From: Osmia lignaria lignaria
Taxonomy: Eukaryota; Arthropoda; Insecta; Hymenoptera; Megachilidae
Direction: 5' to 3'
Length of the DNA stretch: 64,000 bases
Assembly: GCF_051020975.1 (NCBI RefSeq)
Contig: NW_027478168.1
Span: forward strand, 10,726,001-10,790,000
Part shown: positions 20,658 through 33,860 of the stretch, one piece after another
Numbering within the stretch: the first letter of the stretch is position 1
How the letters are laid out: each line of letters opens with the position of its first letter
Program-made: the position numbers and the translations under genes
The notes under the pieces: generated by a model
Told to the model about the DNA's origin: nothing
What the model saw: only the letters and a program-made list of their open reading frames with translations
Databases searched by the model: none

Positions 20658-23600
20658 TTGCAGATTTATCTCAAGGGAAGGGGCCTGACGGACATATTTC
20701 GAGATATTTCTTCTTCTTGTTGTTCTTCTTCTGCACAGCTAAGCTGGAAGTGGCATTTGCGGCTCGCACTAGTGCAGAGTTATCTCAACGAAAGGGGCCA
20801 CGGTGTTTCTGTATCTCTATTATGTTGGTGCGGCTTCGGAACTTTTAAATATCTCGATATATCTCGAAAACTACGCTTCTGATCTAAAATATCATAAAAC
20901 ATAAATTGTAGGAAACATAATTCTCTACAAAAAACGTCTCTTAACATTTTGCCATAGCTCGCTTCGTTTCCGAGATATTTGCAGATTCAGCTCAAAGGAA
21001 CTGGCCTGACGGACATATTTCGAGATATTTCTTCTTCTTGTTGTTCTTCCTCTGCACAGCTAAGCTGGAAGTGGCATTTGCAGCTCGCAATAGTGCAGAG
21101 TTATCTCAAAGAAAGGGGCCACGGTGTTTCTGTATCTCTATTATGTTGGTGCGGCTTCGGAACTTTTAAATATCTTGGTATATCTCGAGAACTACGCATC
21201 TGATCAAAAAATATCATAGAACATAAAAAGTGGGAAACTTAATTCTCTACAAAAAAGGTCTCTTAACATTTTGCCATAGCTCGCTTCGTTTCCGAGATAT
21301 TTGCAGATTTATCTCAAGGGAAGGGGCCTAACGGACATATTTCGAGATATTTCTTCTTCTTGTTGTTCTTCTTCTGCACAGCTAAACTGGAAGTGGCATT
21401 TCCAGCTCGCAATAGTGCAGAGTTATCTCAAAGAAAGGGGCCACGGTGTTTCTGTCTCTCTATTATGTTGGTGCAGCTTCAGAACTTTTAAATATCTTGA
21501 TATATCTCGAGAACTACGCATCTGATCAAAAAATATCATGGAACATAAAAAGTAGAAAACTTAATTCTCTACAAAAAAGGTCTCTTAACATTTTGCCATA
21601 GGTCGCTTCGTTTCCGAGATACTTGCCGATGTATCTCAAGGGAAGGGGCCTGACGGACATATTTCGAGATATTTCTTCTTCTTGTTGTTCTTCTTCTGCA
21701 CAGCTAAGCTGGAAGTGGCATTTGCAGCTCGCAATTGTGCAGAGTTATCTCAAAGAAAGGGGCCACGGTGTTTCTGTATCTCTATTATGTTGGTGCGGCT
21801 TCGGAACTTTTAAATATCTTGGTATATCTCGAGAACTACGCATCTGATCAAAAAATATCATAGAACATAAAAAGTAGGAAACATAATTCTCTACAAAAAA
21901 GGTCTCTTAACATTTTGCCATAGCTCGCTTCGTTTCCGAGATATTTGCAGATTTATCTCAAGGGAAGGGGCCTGACGGACATATTTCGAGATATTTCATC
22001 TTCTTGTTGTTCTTCTTCTGCACAGCTAAGCTGGAAGTGGCATTTGCAGCTCGCAATAGTGCAGAGTTATCTCAAAGAAAGGGGCCACGGTGTTTCTGTA
22101 TCTCTATTATGTTGGTGCGGCTTCGGAACTTTTAAATATCTTGATATATCTCGAGAACTACGCATCTGATCAAAAAATATCATAGAACATAAAAAGTAGG
22201 AAACTTAATTATCTACAAAAAAGGTCTCTTAACATTTTGCCATAGCTCGCTTCGTTTCCGAGATATTTGCAGATTTATCTCAAGGGAAGGGGCCTGACGG
22301 ACATATTTCGAGATATTTCTTCTTCTTGTTGTTCTTCTTCTGCACAGCTAAGCTGGAAGTGGCATTTGCGGCTCGCACTAGTGCAGAGTTATCTCAAAGA
22401 AAGGGGCCACGGTGTTTCTGTATCTCTATTATGTTGGTGCGGCTTCGGAACTTTTAAATATCTCGATATATCTCGAAAACTACGCTTCTGATCAAAAAAT
22501 ATCATAGAACATAAATTGTAGGAAACATAATTCTCTACAAAAAAGGTCTCTTAACATTTTGCCATAGCTCGCTTCGTTTCCGAGATATTTGCAGATATAT
22601 CTCAAGGGAAGGGGCCTGACGGACATATTTCGAGATATTTCTTCTTCTTGTTGTTCTTCTTCTGCAGAGCTAAGCTGGAAATGGCATTTGCGGCTCGCAC
22701 TAGTGCAGAGTTATCTCAAAGAAAGGGGCCACGGTGTTTCTGTATTCCTAATATGTTGGTGCGGCTTCGGAACTTTTAAATATCTCGATATATCTCGAAA
22801 ACTACGCTTCGGATCAAAAAATATCATAGAACATAAATTGTAGGAAACATAATTCTCTACAAAAAACGTCTCTTAACATTTTGCCATAGCTCGCTTCGTT
22901 TCCGAGATATTTGCAGATTCAGCTCAAAGGAACTGGCCTGACGGACATATTGTGGGAGATATTTCTTCTTCTTGTTGTTCTTCCTCTGCACAGCTAAGCT
23001 GGAAGTGGCATTTGCAGCTCGCAATAGTGCAGAGTTATCTCAAAGAAAGGGGCCACGGTGTTTCTGTATCTCTATTATGTTGGTGCGGCTTCGGAACTTT
23101 TAAATATCTTGATATATCTCGAGAACTACGCATCTGATCAAAAAATATCATAGAACATAAAAAGTAGGAAACTTAATTCTCTACAAAAAAGGTCTCTTAA
23201 CATTTTGCCATAGCTCGCTTCGTTTCCGAGATATTTGCAGATTTATCTCAAGGGAAGGGGCCTGACGGACATATTTCGAGATATTTCTTCTTCTTGTTGT
23301 TCTTCTTCTGCACAGCTAAGCTGGAAGTGGCATTTGCGGCTCGCACTAGTGCAGAGTTATCTCAAAGAAAGGGGCCACGGTGTTTCTGTATCTCTATTAT
23401 GTTGGTGCGGCTTCGGAACTTTTAAATATCTCGATATATCTCGAAAACTACGCTTCTGATCAAAAAATATCATAGAACATGAATTGTAGGAAACATAATT
23501 CTCTACAAAAAAGGTCTCTTAACATTTTGCCATAGCTCGCTTCGTTTCCGAGATATTTGCAGATATATCTCAAGGGAAGGGGCCTGACGGACATATTTCG

Positions 23601-24200
23601 AGATATTTCTTCTTCTTGTTGTTCTTCTTCTGCACAGCTAAGCTGGAAGTGGCATTTGCGGCTCGCACTAGTGCAGAGTTATCTCAAAGAAAGGGGCCAC
23701 GGTGTTTCTGTATCCCTATTATGTTGGTGCGGCTTCGGAACTTTTAAATATCTCGATATATCTCGGAAACTACGCTTCTGATCAAAAAATATTATAGAAC
23801 ATAAATTGTAGGAAACTTAATTCTCTACAAAAAAGGTCTCTTAACATTTTGGCATAGCTCTCTTCGTTTCCGAGATATTTGTAGATTTATCTCAAGGGAA
23901 GGGGCCTGACGGACATATTTCGAGATATTTCATCTTCTTGTTGTTCTTCTTCTGCACAGCTAAGCTGGAAGTGGCATTTGCAGCTCGCAATAGTGCAGAG
24001 TTATCTCAAAGAAAGGGGCCACGGTGTTTCTGTATCTCTATTATGTTGGTGCGGCTTCGGAACTTTTAAATATCTTGATATATCTCGAAAACTACGCATC
24101 TGATCAAAAAATATCATAGAACATAAATTGTAGGAAACATAATTCTCTACAAAAAAGGTCTCTTAACGTTTTGCCATAGCTCGCTTCGTTTCCGAGATAT
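20658..24200 (+). repeat. 11-mer version of the 12-mer HOR (3,543 bp)
   Basis: Monomers at 20658, 20979, 21301, 21623, 21945, 22267, 22589, 22911, 23235, 23557 and 23879. The first four lie 3,865 bp after their partners; the last five lie 3,543 bp after theirs, so one monomer was lost or gained between. The 1-bp deletion (20658) and the +2-bp insertion (22911) are both inherited, which supports copying of the whole block. Monomer 22589 has gtattcctaatatg like 19046 but also ctgcagagctaag, seen later at 29353, 31285 and 32895. Confidence 0.92.
22911..23234 (+). repeat. 324-bp monomer with +2-bp variant (11-mer HOR member)
   Basis: Same gcagattcag patch and attgtgggag insertion as monomer 19368, its HOR partner 3,543 bp upstream. 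Confidence 0.9.
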
Positions 24201-27200
24201 TTGCAGATATATCTCAAGGGAAGGGGCCTGACGGACATATTTCGAGATATTTCTTCTTCTTGTTGTTCTTCTTCTGCACAGCTAAGCTGGAAGTGGCATT
24301 TACAGCTCGCAACAGTGCAGAGTTATCTCAAAGAAAGGGGCCACGGTGTTTCTGTATCTCTATTATGTTGGTGCGGCTTCGGAACTTTTAAATATCTCGA
24401 TATATCTCGAAAACTACGCTTCTGATCAAAAAATATCATAGAACATAAATTGTAGAAAACATAATTCTCTATAAAAAACGTCTCTTAACATTTTGCCATA
24501 GCTCGCTTCGTTTCCGAGATATTTGCAGATATATCTCAAGGGAAGGGGCCTGACGGACATATTTCGAGATATTTCTTCTTCTTGTTGTTCTTCTTCTGCA
24601 CAGCTAAGCTGGAAGTGGCATTTGCGGCTCGCACTAGTGCAGAGTTATCTCAAAGAAAGGGGCCACGGTGTTTCTGTATCCCTATTATGTTGGTGCGGCT
24701 TCGGAACTTTTAAATATCTCGATATATCTCGGAAACTACGCTTCTGATCAAAAAATATCATAGAACATAAATTGTAGGAAACTTAATTCTCTACAAAAAA
24801 GGTCTCTTAACATTTTGGCATAGCTCTCTTCGTTTCCGAGATATTTGTAGATTTATCTCAAGGGAAGGGGCCTGACGGACATATTTCGAGATATTTCATC
24901 TTCTTGTTGTTCTTCTTCTGCACAGCTAAGCTGGAAGTGGCATTTGCAGCTCGCAATAGTGCAGAGTTATCTCAAAGAAAGGGGCCACGGTGTTTCTGTA
25001 CCTCTATTATGTTGGTGCGGCTTCGGAACTTTTAAATATCTTGATATATCTCGAAAACTACGCATCTGATCAAAAAATATCATAGAACATAAATTGTAGG
25101 AAACATAATTCTCTACAAAAAAGGTCTCTTAACGTTTTGCCATAGCTCGCTTCGTTTCCGAGATATTTGCAGATATATCTCAAGGGAAGGGGCCTGACGG
25201 ACATATTTCGAGATATTTCTTCTTCTTGTTGTTCTTCTTCTGCACAGCTAAGCTGGAAGTGGCATTTGCAGCTCGCAATAGTGCAGAGTTATCACAAAGA
25301 AAGGGGCCACGGTGTTTCTGTATCTCTATTATGTTGGTGCGGCTTCGGAACTTTTAAATATCTTGATATATCTCGAGAACTACGCATCTGATCAAAAAAT
25401 ATCATAGAACATAAAAAGTAGGAAACTTAATTCTCTACAAAAAAGGTCTCTTAACATTTTGCCATAGCTCGCTTCGTTTCCGAGATATTTGCAGATTTAT
25501 CTCAAGGGAAGGGGCCTGACGGACATATTTCGAGATATTTCTTCTTCTTGTTGTTCTTCTTCTGCACAGCTAAGCTGGAAGTGGCATTTGCGGCTCGCAC
25601 TAGTGCAGAGTTATCTCAAAGAAAGGGGCCACGGTGTTTCTGTATCTCTATTATGTTGGTGCGGCTTCGGAACTTTTAAATATCTCGATATATCTCGAAA
25701 ACTACGCTTCTGATCAAAAAATATCATAGAACATGAATTGTAGGAAACATAATTCTCTACAAAAAAGGTCTCTCAACATTTTGCCATAGCTCGCTTCGTT
25801 TCCGAGATATTTGCAGATATATCTCAAGGGAAGGGGCCTGACGGACATATTTCGAGATATTTCTTCTTCTTGTTGTTCTTCTTCTGCACAGCTAAGCTGG
25901 AAGTGGCATTTGCAGCTCGCAATAGTGCAGAGTTATCTCAAAGAAAGGGGCCACGGTGTTTCTGTATCTCTATTATGTTGGTGCGGCTTCGGAACTTTTA
26001 AATATCTTGATATATCTCGAAAACTACGCATCTGATCAAAAAATATCATAGAACATAAATTGTAGGAAACATAATTCTCTACAAAAAAGGTCTCTTAACG
26101 TTTTGCCATAGCTCGCTTCGTTTCCGAGATATTTGCAGATATATCTCAAGGGAAGGGGCCTGACGGACATATTTCGAGATATTTCTTCTTCTTGTTGTTC
26201 TTCTTCTGCACAGCTAAGCTGGAAGTGGCATTTACAGCTCGCAACAGTGCAGAGTTATCTCAAAGAAAGGGGCCACGGTGTTTCTGTATCTCTATTATGT
26301 TGGTGCGGCTTCGGAACTTTTAAATATCTCGATATATCTCGAAAACTACGCTTCTGATCAAAAAATATCATAGAACATAAATTGTAGAAAACATAATTCT
26401 CTATAAAAAACGTCTCTTAACATTTTGCCATAGCTCGCTTCGTTTCCGAGATATTTGCAGATATATCTCAAGGGAAGGGGCCTGACGGACATATTTCGAG
26501 ATATTTCTTCTTCTTGTTGTTCTTCTTCTGCACAGCTAAGCTGGAAGTGGCATTTGCGGCTCGCACTAGTGCAGAGTTATCTCAAAGAAAGGGGCCACGG
26601 TGTTTCTGTATCCCTATTATGTTGGTGCGGCTTCGGAACTTTTAAATATCTCGATATATCTCGGAAACTACGCTTCTGATCAAAAAATATCATAGAACAT
26701 AAATTGTAGGAAACATAATTCTCTACAAAAAAGGTCTCTTAACGTTTTGCCATAGCTCGCTTCGTTTCCGAGATATTTGCAGATATATCTCAAGGGAAGG
26801 GGCCTGACGGACATATTTCGAGATATTTCTTCTTCTTGTTGTTCTTCTTCTGCATAGCTAAGCTGGAAGTGGCATTTACAGCTCGCAACAGTGCAGAGTT
26901 ATCTCAAAGAAAGGGGCCACGGTGTTTCCGTATCTCTATTATGTTGGTGCGGCTTCGGAACTTTTAAATATCTCGATATATCTCGAAAACTACGCTTCTG
27001 ATCAAAAAATATCATAGAACATAAATTGTAGAAAACATAATTCTCTATAAAAAACGTCTCTTAACATTTTGCCATAGCTCGCTTCGTTTCCGAGATATTT
27101 GCAGATATATCTCAAGGGAAGGGGCCTGACGGACATATTTCGAGATATTTCTTCTTCTTGTTGTTCTTCTTCTGCACAGCTAAACTGGAAGTGGCATTTC

Positions 27201-27420
27201 CAGCTCGCAATCGTGCAGAGTTATCTCAAAGAAAGGGGCCACGGTGTTTCTGTATCTCTATTATGTTGGTGCGGCTTCGGAACTTTTAAATATCTCGATA
27301 TATCTCGAAAACTACGCTTCTGCTCAAAAAATATCATAGAACATAAATTGTAGGAAACATAATTCTCTACAAAAAAGGTCTCTTAACGTTTTGCCATAGC
27401 TCGCTTCGTTTCCGAGATAT
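24201..27420 (+). repeat. Satellite block with 6-monomer spacing (ten monomers)
   Basis: Monomers start at 24201, 24523, 24845, 25167, 25489, 25811, 26133, 26455, 26777 and 27099. The pair 24201+24523 recurs at 26133+26455 (1,932 bp), sharing aacgttttgcc, atttacagctcgcaacag, tgtagaaaac and ctataaaaaacg, then ctcggaaac. Monomer 26777 is another copy of the 24201 type, with ctgcatagc introducing a stop into the usual frame. Separately, 23557+23879 recur as 24523+24845 (966 bp). Monomer 25489 shares acatgaattg with 19692 and 23235. Confidence 0.85.
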
Positions 27421-30400
27421 TTGCAGATATATCTCAAGGGAAGGGGCCTGACGGACATATTTCGAGATATTTCTTCTTCTTGTTGTTCTTCTTCTGCACA
27501 GCTAAGCTGGAAGTGGCATTTGCGGCTCGCACTAGTGCAGAGTTATCTCAAAGAAAGGGGCCACGGTGTTTCTGTATCCCTATTATGTTGGTGCGGCTTC
27601 GGAACTTTTAAATATCTCGATATATCTCGAAAACTACGCTTCGGATCAAAAAATATCATAGAACATAAATTGTAGGAAACATAATTCTCTACAAAAAACG
27701 TCTCTTAACATTTTGCCATAGCTCGCTTCGTTTCCGAGATATTTGCAGATTCAGCTCAAAGGAACTGGCCTGACGGACATATTTCGAGATATTTCTTCTT
27801 CTTGTTGTTCTTCCTCTGCACAGCTAAGCTGGAAGTGGCATTTGCAGCTCGCAATAGTGCAGAGTTATCTCAAAGAAAGGGGCCACGGTGTTTCTGTATC
27901 TCTATTATGTTGGTGCGGCTTCGGAACTTTTAAATATCTTGATATATCTCGAGAACTACGCATCCGATCAAAAAATATCATAGAACATAAAAAGTAGGAA
28001 ACTTAATTCTCTACAAAAAAGGTCTCTCAACATTTTGCCATAGCTCGCTTCGTTTCCGAGATATTTGCAGATTTATCTCAAGGGAAGGGGCCTGACGAAC
28101 ATATTTCGAGATATTTCTTCTTCTTGTTGTTCTTCTTCTGCACAGCTAAGCTGGAAGTGGCATTTGCGGCTCGCACTAGTGCAGAGTTATCTCAAAGAAA
28201 GGGGCCACGGTGTTTCTGTATCTCTATTATGTTGGTGCGGCTTCGGAACTTTTAAATATCTCGATATATCTCGAAAACTACGCTTCTGATCAAAAAATAT
28301 CATAGAACATAAATTGTAGGAAACATAATTCTCTACAAAAAAGGTCTCTTAACATTTTGCCATAGCTCGCTCCGTTTCCGAGATATTTGCAGATATATCT
28401 CAAGGGAAGGGGCCTGACGGACATATTTCGAGATATTTCTTCTTCTTGTTGTTCTTCTTCTGCACAGCTAAGCTGGAAGTGGCATTTGCGGCTCGCACTA
28501 GTGCAGAGTTATCTCAAAGAAAGGGGCCACGGTGTTTCTGTATCCCTATTATGTTGGTGCGGCTTCGGAACTTTTAAATATCTCGATATATCTCGGAAAC
28601 TACGCTTCTGATCAAAAAATATCATAGAACATAAATTGTAGGAAACTTAATTCTCTACAAAAAAGGTCTGTTAACATTTTGCCATAGCTCTCTTCGTTTC
28701 CGAGATATTTGCAGATTTATCTCAAGGGAAGGGGCCTGACGGACATATTTCGAGATATTTCTTCTTCTTGTTGTTCTTCTTCTGCACAGCTAAGCTGGAA
28801 GTGGCATTTGCGGCTCGCACTAGTGCAGAGTTATCTCAAAGAAAGGGGCCACGGTGTTTCTGTATCTCTATTATGTTGGTGCGGCTTCGGAACTTTTAAA
28901 TATCTCGATATATCTCGAAAACTACGCTTCTGATCAAAAAATATCATAGAACATAAATTGTAGAAAACATAATTCTCTATAAAAAACGTTTCTTAACATT
29001 TTGCCATAGCTCGCTTCGTTTCCGAGATATTTGCAGATATATCTCAAGGGAAGGGGCCTGACGGACATATTTCGAGATATTTCTTCTTCTTGTTGTTCTT
29101 CTTCTGCACAGCTAAACTGGAAGTGGCATTTCCAGCTCGCAATCGTGCAGAGTTATCTCAAAGAAAGGGGCCACGGTGTTTCTGTATCTCTATTATGTTG
29201 GTGCGGCTTCGGAACTTTTAAATATCTCGATATATCTCGAAAACTACGCTTCTGATCAAAAAATATCATAGAACATAAATTGTAGGAAACATAATTCTCT
29301 ACAAAAAAGGTCTCTTAACATTTTGCCATAGCTCGCTTCGTTTCCGAGATATTTGCAGATATATCTCAAGGGAAGGGGCCTGACGGACATATTTCGAGAT
29401 ATTTCTTCTTCTTGTTGTTCTTCTTCTGCAGAGCTAAGCTGGAAGTGGCATTTGCGGCTCGCACTAGTGCAGAGTTATCTCAAAGAAAGGGGCCACGGTG
29501 TTTCTGTATCCCTATTATGTTGGTGCGGCTTCGGAACTTTTAAATATCTCGATATATCTCGAAAACTACGCTTCGGATCAAAAAATATCATAGAACATAA
29601 ATTGTAGGAAACATAATTCTCTACAAAAAACGTCTCTTAACATTTTGCCATAGCTCGCTTCGTTTCCGAGATATTTGCAGATTCAGCTCAAAGGAACTGG
29701 CCTGACGGACATATTTCGAGATATTTCTTCTTCTTGTTGTTCTTCCTCTGCACAGCTAAGCTGGAAGTGGCATTTGCAGCTCGCAATAGTGCAGAGTTAT
29801 GTCAAAGAAAGGGGCCACGGTGTTTCTGTATCTCTATTATGTTGGTGCGGCTTCGGAACTTTTAAATATCTTGATATATCTCGAGAACTACGCATCTGAT
29901 CAAAAAATATCATAGAACATAAAAAGTAGGAAACTTAATTCTCTACAAAAAAGGTCTCTTAACGTTTTGCCATAGCTCGCTTCGTTTCCGAGATATTTGC
30001 AGATTTATCTCAAGGGAAGGGGCCTGACGGACATATTTCGAGATATTTCTTCTTCTTGTTGTTCTTCTTCTGCACAGCTAAGCTGGAAGTGGCATTTGCG
30101 GCTCGCACTAGTGCAGAGTTATCTCAAAGAAAGGGGCCACGGTGTTTCTGTATCCCTATTATGTTGGTGCGGCTTCGGAACTTTTAAATATCTCGATATA
30201 TCTCGAAAACTACGCTTCGGATCAAAAAATATCGTAGAACATAAATTGTAGGAAACATAATTCTCTACAAAAAACGTCTCTTAACATTTTGCCATAGCTC
30301 GCTTCGTTTCCGAGATATTTGCAGATTCAGCTCAAAGGAACTGGCCTGACGGACATATTTCGAGATATTTCTTCTTCTTGTTGTTCTTCCTCTGCACAGC

Positions 30401-31284
30401 TAAGCTGGAAGTGGCATTTGCAGCTCGCAATAGTGCAGAGTTATCTCAAAGAAAGGGGCCACGGTGTTTCTGTATCTCTATTATGTTGGTGCGGCTTCGG
30501 AACTTTTAAATATCTTGATATATCTCGAGAACTACGCATCCGATCAAAAAATATCATAGAACATAAAAAGTAGGAAACTTAATTCTCTACAAAAAAGGTC
30601 TCTCAACATTTTGCCATAGCTCGCTTCGTTTCCGAGATATTTGCAGATTTATCTCAAGGGAAGGGGCCTGACGGACATATTTCGAGATATTTCTTCTTCT
30701 TGTTGTTCTTCTTCTGCACAGCTAAGCTGGAAGTGGCATTTGCGGCTCGCACTAGTGCAGAGTTATCTCAAAGAAAGGGGCCACGGTGTTTCTGTATCTC
30801 TATTATGTTGGTGCGGCTTCGGAACTTTTAAATATCTCGATATATCTCGAAAACTACGCTTCTGATCAAAAAATATCATAGAACATAAATTGTAGGAAAC
30901 TTAATTCTCTACAAAAAAGGTCTGTTAACATTTTGCCATAGCTCTCTTCGTTTCCGAGATATTTGCAGATTTATCTCAAGGGAAGGGGCCTGACGGACAT
31001 ATTTCGAGATATTTCATCTTCTTGTTGTTCTTCTTCTGCACAGCTGAGCTGGAAGTGGCATTTGCAGCTCGCAATAGTGCAGAGTTATCTCAAAGAAAGG
31101 GGCCACGGTGTTTCTGTATCTCTATTATGTTGGTGCGGCTTCGGAACTTTTAAATATCTTGATATATCTCGAAAACTACGCTTCTGATCAAAAAATATCA
31201 TAGAACATAAATTGTAGGAAACATAATTCTCTACAAAAAAGGTCTCTTAACATTTTGCCATAGCTCGCTTCGTTTCCGAGATAT
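27421..31284 (+). repeat. Satellite block with 6- and 8-monomer spacings (twelve monomers)
   Basis: Monomers start at 27421, 27743, 28065, 28387, 28709, 29031, 29353, 29675, 29997, 30319, 30641 and 30963. The order 'gcttcggatc type A, then gcagattcag patch' occurs at 27421+27743, 29353+29675 and 29997+30319. The triplet 27421-28386 matches 29997-30962 (2,576 bp, eight monomers). Monomers 27099 and 29031 share atttccagctcgcaatcg over six monomers. The stop-loss form gcttcggatc gives 84-codon frames. Confidence 0.82.
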
Positions 31285-32006
31285 TTGCAGATATATCTCA
31301 AGGGAAGGGGCCTGACGGACATATTTCGAGATATTTCTTCTTCTTGTTGTTCTTCTTCTGCAGAGCTAAGCTGGAAGTGGCATTTGCGGCTCGCACTAGT
31401 GCAGAGTTATCTCAAAGAAAGGGGCCACGGTGTTTCTGTATCCCTATTATGTTGGTGCGGCTTCGGAACTTTTAAATATCTCGATATATCTCGAAAACTA
31501 CGCTTCTGATCAAAAGATATCATAGAACATAAATTGTAGGAAACATAATTCTCTATAAAAAACGTCTCTTAACATTTTGCCATAGCTCGCTTCGTTTCCG
31601 AGATATTTGCAGATTCAGCTCAAAGGAACTGGCCTGACGGACATATTTCGAGATATTTCTTCTTCTTGTTGTTCTTCCTCTGCACAGCTAAACTGGAAGT
31701 GGCATTTGCGGCTCGCACTAGTGCAGAGTTATCTCAAAGAAAGGGGCCACGGTGTTTCTGTATCTCTATTATGTTGGTGCGGCTTCGGAACTTTTTAATA
31801 TCTCGATATATCTCGAAAACTACGCTTCTGATCAAAAAATATCATAGAACATAAAAAGTAGGAAACTTAATTCTCTACAAAAAAGGTCTCTTAACATTTT
31901 GCCAGAGCTCGCTTCGTTTCCGAGATATTTGCAGATTTATCTCAAGGGAAGGGGCCTGACGGACATATTTCGAGATATTTCTTCTTCTTGTTGTTCTTCT
32001 TCTGCA

Positions 32007-32014
32007 CAGGTAAG
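32007..32014 (+). other. 5' splice-donor-like octamer CAGGTAAG
   Basis: One substitution in the common cacagctaagctgg gives an exact CAG|GTAAG consensus, directly after the pyrimidine tract. It occurs only in monomer 31929 and its HOR partner 33539. It most likely arose by chance and was carried by HOR duplication. Confidence 0.3.
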
Positions 32015-33616
32015 CTGGAAGTGGCATTTGCGGCTCGCACTAGTGCAGAGTTATCTCAAAGAAAGGGGCCACGGTGTTTCTGTATCCCTATTATGTTGGT
32101 GCGGCTTCGGAACTTTTAAATATCTCGATATATCTCGAAAACTACGCTTCGGATCAAAAAATATCATAGAACATAAATTGTAGGAAACATAATTCTCTAC
32201 AAAAAACGTCTCTTAACATTTTGCCATAGCTCGCTTCGTTTCCGAGATATTTGCAGATTCAGCTCAAAGGAACTGGCCTGACGGACATATTTCGAGATAT
32301 TTCTTCTTCTTGTTGTTCTTCCTCTGCACAGCTAAGCTGGAAGTGGCATTTGCAGCTCGCAATAGTGCAGAGTTATCTCAAAGAAAGGGGCCACGGTGTT
32401 TCTGTATCTCTATTATGTTGGTGCGGCTTCGGAACTTTTAAATATCTTGATATATCTCGAGAACTACGCATCCGATCAAAAAATATCATAGAACATAAAA
32501 AGTAGGAAACTTAATTCTCTACAAAAAAGGTCTCTCAACATTTTGCCATAGCTCGCTTCGTTTCCGAGATATTTGCAGATTTATCTCAAGGGAAGGGGCC
32601 TGACGGACATATTTCGAGATATTTCTTCTTCTTGTTGTTCTTCTTCTGCACAGCTAAGCTGGAAGTGGCATTTGCGGCTCGCACTAGTGCAGAGTTATCT
32701 CAAAGAAAGGGGCCACGGTGTTTCTGTATCTCTATTATGTTGGTGCGGCTTCGGAACTTTTAAATATCTCGATATATCTCGAAAACTACGCTTCTGATCA
32801 AAAAATATCATAGAACATAAATTGTAGGAAACATAATTCTCTACAAAAAAGGTCTCTTAACATTTTGCCATAGCTCGCTTCGTTTCCGAGATATTTGCAG
32901 ATATATCTCAAGGGAAGGGGCCTGACGGACATATTTCGAGATATTTCTTCTTCTTGTTGTTCTTCTTCTGCAGAGCTAAGCTGGAAGTGGCATTTGCGGC
33001 TCGCACTAGTGCAGAGTTATCTCAAAGAAAGGGGCCACGGTGTTTCTGTATCCCTATTATGTTGGTGCGGCTTCGGAACTTTTAAATATCTCGATATATC
33101 TCGAAAACTACGCTTCTGATCAAAAAATCTCATAGAACATAAATTGTAGGAAACATAATTCTCTATAAAAAACGTCTCTTAACATTTTGCCATAGCTCGC
33201 TTCGTTTCCGAGATATTTGCAGATTCAGCTCAAAGGAACTGGCCTGACGGACATATTTCGAGATATTTCTTCTTCTTGTTGTTCTTCCTCTGCACAGCTA
33301 AACTGGAAGTGGCATTTGCGGCTCGCACTAGTGCAGAGTTATCTCAAAGAAAGGGGCCACGGTGTTTCTGTATCTCTATTATGTTGGTGCGGCTTCGGAA
33401 CTTTTAAATATCTCGATATATCTCGAAAACTACGCTTCTGATCAAAAAATATCATAGAACATAAAAAGTAGGAAACTTAATTCTCTACAAAAAAGGTCTC
33501 TTAACATTTTGCCAGAGCTCGCTTCGTTTCCGAGATATTTGCAGATTTATCTCAAGGGAAGGGGCCTGACGGACATATTTCGAGATATTTCTTCTTCTTG
33601 TTGTTCTTCTTCTGCA

Positions 33617-33624
33617 CAGGTAAG
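33617..33624 (+). other. 5' splice-donor-like octamer CAGGTAAG, second copy
   Basis: The same octamer exactly 1,610 bp after the first, marking the 5-mer HOR period. Confidence 0.3.
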
Positions 33625-33860
33625 CTGGAAGTGGCATTTGCGGCTCGCACTAGTGCAGAGTTATCTCAAAGAAAGGGGCCACGGTGTTTCTGTATCTCTA
33701 TTATGTTGGTGCGGCTTCGGAACTTTTAAATATCTCGATATATCTCGAAAACTACGCTTCTGATCAAAAAATATCATAGAACATAAATTGTAGGAAACAT
33801 AATTCTCTACAAAAAAGGTCTGTTAACATTTTGCCATAGCTCTCTTCGTTTCCGAGATAT

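Larger units (their letters stand above)
31285..33860 (+). repeat. 5-mer HOR (1,610 bp), one full unit plus three monomers
   Basis: Monomers 31285, 31607, 31929, 32251 and 32573 are followed by 32895, 33217 and 33539, which repeat the first three. Markers are ctgcagagctaag (1st), gcagattcag with gctaaactgg (2nd), and ttgccagagctcg with cacaggtaagctgg (3rd). The right half of 33539 differs from 31929 (tatctctatt and cttctgatc versus tatccctatt and cttcggatc), so the second copy ends inside that monomer. 31607 has ctttttaatatc, an altered DraI site also seen at 39017 and 41917. Confidence 0.87.
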
